A stretch of 64,000 bases of DNA from JANNYA01 sp031422315. GTDB taxonomy: Bacteria > Pseudomonadota > Gammaproteobacteria > Xanthomonadales > SZUA-5. This document shows positions 57,000 through 64,000 of the stretch, piece after piece. How positions within the stretch are numbered: the stretch's first letter is position 1; every line of letters starts with the position of its first letter. The notes beneath the pieces were generated by a model. It ran no database searches, was not told the DNA's origin, and saw nothing but the letters and a program-made list of their open reading frames with translations. A program made the translations under genes and the position numbers. The stretch is from the NCBI GenBank assembly GCA_031422315.1, contig JANOQN010000068.1, forward strand, positions 306,853 to 370,852, read 5' to 3'.

Positions 57000-58856
57000 C
57001 TACAGCTGCCGCGCCACCCTAAAGCCGATACGCGCGTTTCGACTAGACTCGCCTAAAGCTTGTCGAAACGCTGAGCGTGCTTCACTCGGCGGGCTGCCCC
57101 AAGAACCGCCGCGTACGACGTATTGCGCGCAGCCTTGATTGACCCAGGCGGCGATTGAATCGGGCGCTCTGGCGTAAGAATCGTGCCAGCAATCAGCAAC
57201 CCATTCGGCCACGTTGCCGCCCATGTCCATGACACCAAATGCGTTGGCTTTGAAGAGCTTTGTTGGCGCTGGGCCAAAGTAGCCATCGCCATAGCCGGCA
57301 AAATGTTTGCTCCAACGCCTGCCGTTTGGGCCAACATCGCGCTCGCCGGTCAAGTTTTCTACGCGCGTATCTGGAACACTGGTGCCCCACCAAAACGTGC
57401 TGGTGCTGCCTGCACGCAGCGCATATTCAAACTCAGCTTCGGTTGGCAAGCGATAAGAATAGCCTGTTTGTTCGCTAAGCCAAGCCGCGTACGCATTTGC
57501 ATCGCTATGCGATATGTGAACCACCGGATGGCGCTCATTCGCTTTAATGCCGCGATAGCTATTGCGCCAGCTGATGCCTTTGGTTCGGCTAAAGCGCCCA
57601 TTGGATTCCCGAAACGTGTAGCTCCAGCCTTCAGTTTCAGCGCTTGTGACGTATCCGCTGGCCTGAGCAAACAGCGCAAACTGCCCGACGCTTATTTCGC
57701 TGATCGATAATGCAAAGCCGGTGTTGACCGATATTTCCCGCTGCGGGCCCTCGTTCGACGAGCGCTCTGGCTCATTTTCCGCTGAGCCCATGACAAAGCT
57801 GCCAATCGGAATAACCCGCATTTCAGGCCCGTTGATAGCACCTGCGCCGAGCGCATCGGCAAAGCGTTCGCCGCGACTAAAGCCGCCATAAAGCTCGGTG
57901 TTTTTAATCCGTTGGTTTAACGCATTGCTGCGCTCTTCTGGGATGAATTTCGCTAGCCTAGCGGCCACGCTGGTCGCTTCGGATAGGTTTTTACGCATGA
58001 GCGCGCTTTCAAATGCGCTCAAGAGTTCACTCTCAGTGCGCGCTTTGAGTGCAAACAGCTCGGTGCGTGCGAGCGCCACTGCAGACCGATTTTCCGATGC
58101 GCCATCGGCGCGCTGTAAAAAGCTTTCAGCCGCTGCAAACTCTAAGCGCTCAGACGCGCGGCTTGCGGCGTCTAAGTAGAGCATTTGTAGCTTTTTCACA
58201 CCCGCTAAAGCGCGCGGATGACTTGGGTCAATCGCCAAAATCGATTTTAAATTGGCAAGCGCCAGCTCCAGCGGTTTAGACGCATTCGCACCAGCGCGCA
58301 ACAATACCTCGGTGCGTGCGAACTTGTTTTCCCAATCCAACGCTTGCGTCAAAATAGGTTTGAGCTTTCGCGCAAGCGGCCCGCTGCGTTTTTCTAGCGC
58401 GGCTAACAGCGTAGGCGTTGCGCTTAACAATTCCGCCGGAACTCGGCCTTCTACGCTGTCGAGTAGCGCACGCAAGATGTTTTTGCGCGCGTTGTCGGCA
58501 TCTGCCTCAGCCTCTTCACTCTCATATAGCGCACGCAGCTGCTGCAATTCTAGCGCGCTTAAAATTCTGCCCTTCGCCAGTGCGCTTTGCACTGATTCAC
58601 TCAGCGCTTTTGCATCAAAGGATTCAGCTGCAGGCTCAGCAGCTGCGCCTGCCGAAGTGCCAAGCACGCTAGGCGCAACATCCAGTTCAGTTTGCGCATC
58701 GGCTTGCACTGTCATCGTTGGTGCGGCAGCTTCAAATACCGGTTTTGAAAATACTTGGGCGCCACGGCGATCGCGCAAAATGCCAATCGCGGCCGAGCCG
58801 CCAAGTAATAGCAGTGCAAGCATAAAGCGATACCGGGAATTATCGGTGCGGCGCAT
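57000..58856 (-). CDS. FGE (SUMF1)-fold protein with membrane anchor and helical repeats
   Basis: 618 aa. An N-terminal membrane anchor (about 9-27) is followed by an Ala/Glu-rich spacer, then helical TPR-like repeats (about 125-345), and a SUMF1 domain at about 355-617: MRVIPIGSFVMGSAENEPERSSNEGPQREISV, LPTEAEFEYALRAGS, FGVMDMGGNVAEWVADCW and YVVRGGSWGSPPSEARSAFRQALG. The formylglycine-forming cysteine pair is absent, so this is a binding or structural variant, common near kinases in gammaproteobacteria. It is the same fold as the protein at 52791-54341, but its end is ordinary, with no GC-rich variable stretch. Probably periplasmic. Monocistronic. Confidence 0.85.
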   Translation of the reverse strand: MRRTDNSRYRFMLALLLLGGSAAIGILRDRRGAQVFSKPVFEAAAPTMTVQADAQTELDVAPSVLGTSAGAAAEPAAESFDAKALSESVQSALAKGRILSALELQQLRALYESEEAEADADNARKNILRALLDSVEGRVPAELLSATPTLLAALEKRSGPLARKLKPILTQALDWENKFARTEVLLRAGANASKPLELALANLKSILAIDPSHPRALAGVKKLQMLYLDAASRASERLEFAAAESFLQRADGASENRSAVALARTELFALKARTESELLSAFESALMRKNLSEATSVAARLAKFIPEERSNALNQRIKNTELYGGFSRGERFADALGAGAINGPEMRVIPIGSFVMGSAENEPERSSNEGPQREISVNTGFALSISEISVGQFALFAQASGYVTSAETEGWSYTFRESNGRFSRTKGISWRNSYRGIKANERHPVVHISHSDANAYAAWLSEQTGYSYRLPTEAEFEYALRAGSTSTFWWGTSVPDTRVENLTGERDVGPNGRRWSKHFAGYGDGYFGPAPTKLFKANAFGVMDMGGNVAEWVADCWHDSYARAPDSIAAWVNQGCAQYVVRGGSWGSPPSEARSAFRQALGESSRNARIGFRVARQL

Positions 58857-58934
58857 TCCAGCAGATCAAATTTGATTGGTCGAAAAATAGCAGATATAGC
58901 GGTGCGCCGCGCTTGTCAAACCAAGTAGGCAACA

Positions 58935-58959
58935 AAAAACCCGCTCAACGCGGGTTTTT
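58935..58959. terminator. Bidirectional intrinsic terminator
   Basis: AAAAACCCGC-TCAAC-GCGGGTTTTT, a 10-bp perfect stem between the FGE-fold gene and the H-NS gene, with T runs in both directions. Confidence 0.9.
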
Positions 58960-58973
58960 GTTTAAAAACCAAC

Positions 58974-58991
58974 ACCGCAGAAAACTGCGGT
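58974..58991 (-). terminator. Terminator hairpin directly after the H-NS stop
   Basis: On the minus strand ACCGCAG-TTTT-CTGCGGT begins one base past the stop codon and is followed after five bases by TTTTT. It probably ends the hns transcript together with the hairpin at 58935-58959. Confidence 0.65.
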
Positions 58992-59309
58992 TTAGATCAT
59001 CAAGCTTTCTAATGTGCGGCCGGATGCCAATAATTCACGGATCCAAACCGGCTTAACGCCACGGCCCGTCCAAGTAGCGCCGCTGGTTGGGTGCTTATAC
59101 TTTGGTTTCGCTGGGCGGCGAACTTTTGATGCGCTAGCAGCGGCTTTGCCAGACAGTAATTCAACAGCGTCAAAACCAGCATCACGCGCCATGGCAATGA
59201 GCTTGTTGCGAACGTCAGCGGCTTCGCTTTTTTCCAGCTCAGAAATACGCTCTTTTGCTTTTTCGATCAGTGCTTTGAGATCTTTGATTTTAAGGTTCGA
59301 TAAGTCCAT
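58992..59309 (-). CDS. H-NS family nucleoid protein
   Basis: 105 aa. The N-terminal helix (LSNLKIKDLKALIEKAKERISELEKSEA) is the oligomerisation part, and the C-terminal KYKHPTSGATWTGRGVKPVWIRELLASG carries the DNA-contact motif (T-W-T-G-R-G form) seen in BV3F/XvrA-like H-NS proteins of Lysobacterales and beta-proteobacteria. It silences A+T-rich acquired genes. Two close terminators end its transcript, consistent with a strongly expressed gene. AGGAGA precedes the ATG. Confidence 0.92.
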   Translation of the reverse strand: MDLSNLKIKDLKALIEKAKERISELEKSEAADVRNKLIAMARDAGFDAVELLSGKAAASASKVRRPAKPKYKHPTSGATWTGRGVKPVWIRELLASGRTLESLMI

Positions 59310-59433
59310 TTGATTCTCCTGGGTTGAAGCGCGAATACTAGATTCACTTTAACGCTATTGCAATAGCTTAATTAATGAAAAGCATTTAACTAGAGTCAAA
59401 ATGCGAAGCCGCCCTTAAACAATCATTTTGGCA

Positions 59434-60495
59434 TTAGCCAATCGTCAAATAAACCTTACGCCAACCTAATTCAGCATCGGTAATCGTTTCACTGGCAATG
59501 GCTTCAAGCACGCGCCTTGGCGCAACCAACTCGGGCGCTAGTGCCAATGATTCACCGGCCAAAGCGCCTTGTTCGCGAAGCTTATTGATGCGCTGTTTGG
59601 TTGCGTTATCTAAAACGGGTACTGCTTCAAAGCCAGAAAAATCAGCGCTGTGCATAACGCTAAATAGCTCCAACGCGGCGCGTTTGCGGGCAGGAAAGGT
59701 GCGCGCGATAAATTTTTCGAATAATTCCGCGTCGGTCAACGGGCTTTGCGCAATCTGAAACGCTTCCGCCGTTTGCAATATCCAATTGCGTGGCAAGTTT
59801 TTAGCGCGCGCTTGGGTGTCGCGCCAGCGCAATAGCGCCCAAAGCCGCTTTTGTTCGTCAACCCGCATGCGATCCGCGCTTTTGTTTTTGTGGTGCGGCT
59901 GCAGATCAATAAGCCCGGACTCTGCTTTATCTTTTAGTCGATCACATTCTTGAGTTACCCAGCTCAGCCTGCCTAACGCCGCTAGTTTGGTGGAAAGTTG
60001 ATGGTAAATCGGCAGTAAAACCCGTACATCTTCTGCGGCATAAGCTTGCTGCGCCTCAGTTAATGGTCGCTGTAACCAATCGGAGGTGGTTTCGGTTTTA
60101 TCAAGCTGCTCTTGCAGCAGTAATTCGGTTAATTTCGCTAGGCTTAAGCTGGTGCCCATGCCGCAAAATGCAGCACCAATTTGCGTGTCAAATAGTGGCG
60201 TGGGCATTACTTGATATTGATCGTGCAGGACCTCTAAATCCTCACCTACTGCGTGAAAAATCTTGATCAAATTCGGATTGATCAGCGCTGCCTTAAGAAC
60301 GGACCAATCTAATTTTGCGAGCGGATCAATCAGCGCAATTTCATCGTTAAAAGCCAGCTGCACTAAGCCAAGTTCAGCATAAAAAGTTTTACGGCGCACG
60401 AATTCCGTGTCAATCGCCACAATCTGCGCGTGCTGTTGACGCTCGAATAGCGCGTCAAGGCTGCTTTGCTGGTCAATCCAGTGAATCGGCATCAT
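59434..60495 (-). CDS. rnd: Ribonuclease D
   Basis: 353 aa. The DEDD exonuclease core has VAIDTEFVRRKTFYAELGLVQLA (Asp 28, Glu 30), IFHAVGEDLEVL (third acidic residue) and QAYAAEDVRVLLPIYHQL (fourth), followed by an HRDC domain (about 210-290, RLWALLRWRDTQARAKNLPRNWIL). It trims tRNA 3' ends. Its start overlaps the aldehyde dehydrogenase stop by four bases. The pairing of these two genes is probably accidental. Confidence 0.93.
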   Translation of the reverse strand: MMPIHWIDQQSSLDALFERQQHAQIVAIDTEFVRRKTFYAELGLVQLAFNDEIALIDPLAKLDWSVLKAALINPNLIKIFHAVGEDLEVLHDQYQVMPTPLFDTQIGAAFCGMGTSLSLAKLTELLLQEQLDKTETTSDWLQRPLTEAQQAYAAEDVRVLLPIYHQLSTKLAALGRLSWVTQECDRLKDKAESGLIDLQPHHKNKSADRMRVDEQKRLWALLRWRDTQARAKNLPRNWILQTAEAFQIAQSPLTDAELFEKFIARTFPARKRAALELFSVMHSADFSGFEAVPVLDNATKQRINKLREQGALAGESLALAPELVAPRRVLEAIASETITDAELGWRKVYLTIG

Positions 60496-61934
60496 GGTGC
60501 CAAGCGCTCTCGCACCACTAATAATCGAATTTCACTCATATCTTCCATCGCGAATTTAACGCCTTCTCGGCCTATGCCTGAATCTTTTACGCCGCCATAG
60601 GGCATGTTATCGACGCGCCAGCTCGGCACATCGCCAATCACCACGCCACCTACATCTAATTCATCCCAGGCTTGATGGGTTTTATAAATATCACGGGTAA
60701 ATATGCCTGCCTGTAAGCCAAATTTTGAATCATTGACCTGTTCAAGTGCATCGCTAAACGAATCAAAGGCTTCAATTGTGACCGCCGGGCCGAACGCTTC
60801 CTCGCGATACAGATCGACATGTTTAGGGCAGTTTTCAATCAGCGTGGGCGCTAGCATGGCGCCAGTGCGCTGGCCACCAGTAAGCAATATGCCACCGGCT
60901 GCAATCGCTTGCTCAACCCAGCCATGCAATCGCTTCGCTTCTGATTCGCTAATCATCGGGCCAACAAAGGTATCTTCATCTTTTGGATCACCCAGTTTAA
61001 GCGCGTTGATCGCTGCAACTAACTTAGTTTTTACCACTTCATACAAGGATCGATGCACATAAATGCGCTGCACGTGTATGCAGCTTTGCCCGCTTTGATA
61101 GTAGCCACCAAACACCAACCGCTCGACGACCGTGTCTAAATACGGGCCTTGATCCTCATCAACAATGCAGCCGGCATTGCCGCCTAATTCCAGCACGACT
61201 TTCTTGCGACCCGCTTTCGCCTTTAACTCCCAACCTACGCCCGGCGAGCCGGTAAATGACAGCAGTTTTAAGCGATCATCAGTCGTAAATAGATCCGCGC
61301 CATCGCGATGTGCTGGTAAAATCGAAAACGCGCCTTTAGGCAAATCCGTCTCGGCCAATATCTCGCCAATTAACAGCGCGCCAATCGGTGTGCGGCTGGC
61401 AGGCTTCATGACAAATGGGCAGCCCATCGCGAGCGCCGGCGCAATTTTATGCGCGGCCAAATTGAGTGGGAAATTAAACGGTGAAATAAACGAGCACGCG
61501 CCAATCGGCACGCGCTTATACATGCCCCGATAGCCCTGCGCGCGCGGCGCAATTTCTAGATTCATGACTTCACCGCCGATCCGCACCGATTCATCCGCCG
61601 CAACGGCAAACGTGTCAATTAAGCGCGACACTTCACCGCGTGAATCTTTAATTGGCTTACCCGCTTCGATACACAGCGCCAGCGCTAATTCCTCAAAGCG
61701 CGCCTTAAATTGGCTCACACAGTGCTCAATCACAGCGCGCCGAGCATAGGGCGGCATTTTACGCATGGGTTTTTCAGCGGCAACGGCGGCGGCAATTCCC
61801 GCATCAATCGCTGCGGCATCGGCCATCGCGACGCGCGTAGCGACTGCACCGGTGTATTTGTCCGTGACTTCTAAATCAGTATTGGCGTAAACCGCTGTAT
61901 TGGCTAAGTAATAAGGATAGTGTTCGCGCAGCAT
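60492..61934 (-). CDS. NAD(P)-dependent aldehyde dehydrogenase
   Basis: 480 aa from the ATG at 61934; the open frame continues another 72 codons upstream without family similarity. The catalytic cysteine is in YYQSGQSCIHVQRIYVH and the general-base glutamate in VVLELGGNAGCIVD, with the cofactor loop CPFVMKPASRTPIG and FTGSPGVGWELKAKAG. It is close to the phosphonoacetaldehyde/lactaldehyde-type branch of the family, substrate unknown. Translationally coupled to the RNase D gene (ATGA). The 297-bp divergent space before the sigma gene shows no obvious operator. Confidence 0.9.
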   Translation of the reverse strand: MLREHYPYYLANTAVYANTDLEVTDKYTGAVATRVAMADAAAIDAGIAAAVAAEKPMRKMPPYARRAVIEHCVSQFKARFEELALALCIEAGKPIKDSRGEVSRLIDTFAVAADESVRIGGEVMNLEIAPRAQGYRGMYKRVPIGACSFISPFNFPLNLAAHKIAPALAMGCPFVMKPASRTPIGALLIGEILAETDLPKGAFSILPAHRDGADLFTTDDRLKLLSFTGSPGVGWELKAKAGRKKVVLELGGNAGCIVDEDQGPYLDTVVERLVFGGYYQSGQSCIHVQRIYVHRSLYEVVKTKLVAAINALKLGDPKDEDTFVGPMISESEAKRLHGWVEQAIAAGGILLTGGQRTGAMLAPTLIENCPKHVDLYREEAFGPAVTIEAFDSFSDALEQVNDSKFGLQAGIFTRDIYKTHQAWDELDVGGVVIGDVPSWRVDNMPYGGVKDSGIGREGVKFAMEDMSEIRLLVVRERLAP

Positions 61935-62231
61935 GGCAGCTCCAGAGCATTTGACAGCCTTGGAGTGTACCCGCACACGCGCGGTGGGCAAACCCGATGT
62001 TATGCGGCGGTCAATCGATGCTGCCGACAATCGAAAATCGGGTGCGACGGCGAACCCCTCAAAGGTTTCAATATTTATTGCGCCCGAACTGAAGCCTGTC
62101 CGTGTATCGACCAACTGGGTTTGCTGAGCATGCCTGACTGCCTTACTCAAGATTGCCGGCTGTGAGATCCTTGGCCGTCACAATCTCGTGCGTGCTGTTC
62201 ATTGAATCAAATCTAATTGATAATCTCGCGC

Positions 62232-62780
62232 ATGAGAGAGTGCGAAGCGTCTGCCAACACGACGTCGATACTGCTGCAGCAAATCCGCAGCGGTAACAGC
62301 GTTGCGCGCGCTCAGCTGGTGGCGCGCCTCCAACCGCTTCTGACGCGCTTTGCGCACGGCAGGCTACCCAAGCTGCTGCGCCACGAACAAGACACGCTTG
62401 ATCTGGTGCAAAGCACATGGCTCAAGGTATTGGACAAGCTGGGCCAAATTGATTGCCCAGAACCGGGCATGTTTTTTAGCTACTTGCGCACGGTGCTGCT
62501 CAATGGGCTGCGGGAATCGCTTCGGCGCCATGCACGCGCGCCGTTTGATGCGCAAGAATTGCCCGAAAATCTACCCGCAGCCGATGCTGATCCAGCCGAC
62601 TGGTTAGCGTACGAGCAGCTGTTGCAGCAGCTTGAGCCACCCTACCAAATGCTTGTCACGATGCGTTTTGAATTTGGTATGAGCTTTGTTGAAATGGCCG
62701 ACGAGCTGCATGAAAGCGCGGACGGCGTCAGGATGAAGCTGGGGCGCGCCTTAGCGCGCATGGCAGCACAGTCGGTTTGA
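62232..62780 (+). CDS. ECF-type sigma factor linked to a serine/threonine kinase
   Basis: 182 aa from the ATG at 62232 (an in-frame TTG at 62217 is weaker). The form is the TIGR02999-like group: LLQQIRSGNSVARAQLVARLQPLLTRFAHGRLP, DTLDLVQSTWLKVLDKLGQI with region 2, and the region 4 helix-turn-helix in LEPPYQMLVTMRFEFGMSFVEMADELHESADGVRMKLGRALARM. It is followed 80 bp later by a serine/threonine kinase gene, the usual partner of this group in Lysobacterales, where phosphorylation of the sigma factor is proposed. No anti-sigma gene is present. Confidence 0.88.
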   Translation: MRECEASANTTSILLQQIRSGNSVARAQLVARLQPLLTRFAHGRLPKLLRHEQDTLDLVQSTWLKVLDKLGQIDCPEPGMFFSYLRTVLLNGLRESLRRHARAPFDAQELPENLPAADADPADWLAYEQLLQQLEPPYQMLVTMRFEFGMSFVEMADELHESADGVRMKLGRALARMAAQSV

Positions 62781-62860
62781 CAACGTTCGTTTTTGCTTGA
62801 CATCGACATTCCTAGTGGAAAGCCATTGCAACTTTGCAGCAAATTGGAAGCCAAAAGAAC

Positions 62861-64000
62861 ATGATCACTCATGCACATACTCAAGAGCTCGAGTTACTGG
62901 TTGAACGCTTGAGCGACCAGTTGGCAGCCGGCGAAACGCTGACTGTTGACAACATTCCGGCCCATTTGATCGACTTGCCGGTGATTCGAAATCTGCTGCG
63001 AATGGCGCGCGTGAATCATGCGCTAGAGAGCAATCGTGTAGCCGCAACCAGCCTGACGGCCATGCCCGCGCAGATTGGCCAATGGCGAATTCTTCGGCTT
63101 TTAGGGCAGGGCGGCATGGGGGCCGTTTGGCTTGGAGAGCGTTTAGATGCCGCAGTTGAGCACCAAGTGGCGATCAAATGCGTGCACAGTCCACATTCGC
63201 GTTTTGTTGAGCGACTCAAGCGCGAAAGACAAATCTTGGCCACGCTCAATCACCCTAATGTCGCAGGTTTTTTAGATGCAGGCGTGGACGCGGCAGGCTT
63301 GCCGTGGCTTGCGATGGAATACGTTGACGGACAGTCCGTGACGGACTGGAGCGAGCAGCAGCAATTGGGCTTAGAAGCCCGCCTAAAGCTGTTTCTCAAA
63401 ATCTGTGCGGGCGTGGCACATGCCCATCGCCATTTGATTGTGCACCGGGATATCAAGCCAGGGAATATTTTGGTGAATGCGCAGGGCGAGCCCAAACTGT
63501 TGGATTTTGGTATCTCCAAATTGTTAGAAAGCGAAGCGCATGAAACCACCATACAGTCGCTCACGCCCAGCTATGCTGCGCCCGAGCAGCTGCGTGGCGG
63601 AGTGATTTCCACCGCAACAGATGTCTACTCGCTGGGCCTGCTGCTGTTTCGCTTGATGGCAGGGCGTTTGCCTGATACGCGCCACGAACAATCGTTGGCG
63701 CAAGTGCTGCTCAATCTCGATCGCGAAGAAACCGCGCGGCCCTCGCTCGCAGCACGGGATGTTAGCTTGCCCTATGCGGCGAAAAGCTTGCAGGGTGATT
63801 TGGATGCGATTGTCTTTAAGGCACTCAAGCTTGATCCCGCCGCGCGTTACGATGGCGCACAGGCGCTGGCACAAGATGTGCAACGATACTTGGTGCGCGA
63901 ACCAGTGCAGGCGCGCGCGCCAAGTGTGCGCTACCGATTGCAGCGATTGGTCAGCCGACATCGGCTTGCATTCGGGTTTGCCAGCCTGGCTGTGGTGGCT
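62861..64000 (+). CDS. Serine/threonine protein kinase, 5' part (runs off the window)
   Basis: 380 codons visible from the ATG at 62861. After a helical N-terminal part (about 1-75) comes a Hanks-type kinase domain: LLGQGGMGAVWLGERLD (P-loop, about 81-96), VAIKCVH with Lys 106, HRDIKPGNILVN (catalytic Asp 197), LDFGISKLL (DFG at 215-217) and TPSYAAPEQLRG. The visible end, FGFASLAVVA, enters a membrane helix, so a periplasmic domain (often TPR or WD) would follow outside. It is paired with the sigma gene ahead, as in the ECF-kinase units of Lysobacterales. Active-site residues are all intact. Confidence 0.92.
   Translation, partial: MITHAHTQELELLVERLSDQLAAGETLTVDNIPAHLIDLPVIRNLLRMARVNHALESNRVAATSLTAMPAQIGQWRILRLLGQGGMGAVWLGERLDAAVEHQVAIKCVHSPHSRFVERLKRERQILATLNHPNVAGFLDAGVDAAGLPWLAMEYVDGQSVTDWSEQQQLGLEARLKLFLKICAGVAHAHRHLIVHRDIKPGNILVNAQGEPKLLDFGISKLLESEAHETTIQSLTPSYAAPEQLRGGVISTATDVYSLGLLLFRLMAGRLPDTRHEQSLAQVLLNLDREETARPSLAARDVSLPYAAKSLQGDLDAIVFKALKLDPAARYDGAQALAQDVQRYLVREPVQARAPSVRYRLQRLVSRHRLAFGFASLAVVA

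Noticed and set aside
1..64000. CRISPR array or prophage
   Set aside because: No regularly spaced direct repeats, integrase or phage structural genes were seen.

Overview
The window looks like chromosomal DNA of a free-living gammaproteobacterium. Base composition is moderate (about 50-55 % GC by eye) with stretches of lower GC. The best lineage clues are the order rnpB / TIGR02449 coiled-coil gene / zapA, a CsiV-type secreted protein, an AlgZ/FimS-type histidine kinase, an RluF-type pseudouridine synthase, a short H-NS paralogue, and ECF sigma factors paired with DUF3106 proteins or a serine/threonine kinase. Together these fit Lysobacterales (Xanthomonadales) or a near relative. That placement is inference; no 16S gene or ribosomal protein gene is present.

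Layout. 1-9.3 kb: a pair of SPFH/band-7 proteins, a HicB-like/zinc-ribbon protein, a secreted amidohydrolase, an ECF42-type sigma factor with its usual YciI (DGPF), DUF1428 and AHSA1/SRPBCC partners (the DUF1428 gene carries a frameshift), then a FadL porin with a DISM-type diguanylate cyclase. 9.4-25.4 kb is accessory in character: an acetoacetate-decarboxylase/FAD-oxidoreductase fusion of 1040 aa, a fasciclin protein, a transglutaminase/SRPBCC operon divergent from a TetR gene with two clear operators, an S41 protease next to a CadC-like regulator, two toxin-antitoxin pairs, decayed transposase and nuclease fragments, a broken second copy of the start of a YjbR gene, and a TonB-dependent receptor. 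25.4-33 kb returns to housekeeping: CsiV-like protein, acyltransferase, RluF, AlgZ-like kinase, PfkB sugar kinase, YbjN, GlmM and tRNA-Val(CAC).

33-47 kb: an inverted-repeat element and a DnaA-box cluster precede a coupled operon of ECF sigma factor, membrane protein, small protein and DUF3106 protein. Then come a cold-shock protein, RlmC, a secreted endonuclease I, RNase P RNA, the TIGR02449 protein, ZapA, ValS, an AmiD-like amidase, a second DISM diguanylate cyclase and a YiiX-like hydrolase. 47-64 kb: an Lrp regulator, a serine beta-lactamase-like protein, an EamA exporter, a two-gene unit with a TIR-like/nucleotide-processing domain protein, cyanophycinase, NadD, a nucleotide-cyclase-like/FGE-fold fusion, SmpB, FolD, a TatT-like lipoprotein, a second FGE-fold protein, H-NS, RNase D with an aldehyde dehydrogenase, and an ECF sigma factor followed by a serine/threonine kinase cut by the window end.

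The two most promising unusual items are (i) the fusion gene at 52791-54341. Its C-type-lectin-like C-terminus ends in a GC-rich stretch full of NNC codons and is followed by two GC hairpins, which resembles a diversity-generating-retroelement target, although no reverse transcriptase or template repeat is visible here. (ii) The small-protein/TIR-like pair at 50089-50908, a candidate defence or stress module. Both are inferences from sequence pattern and need homology searches.
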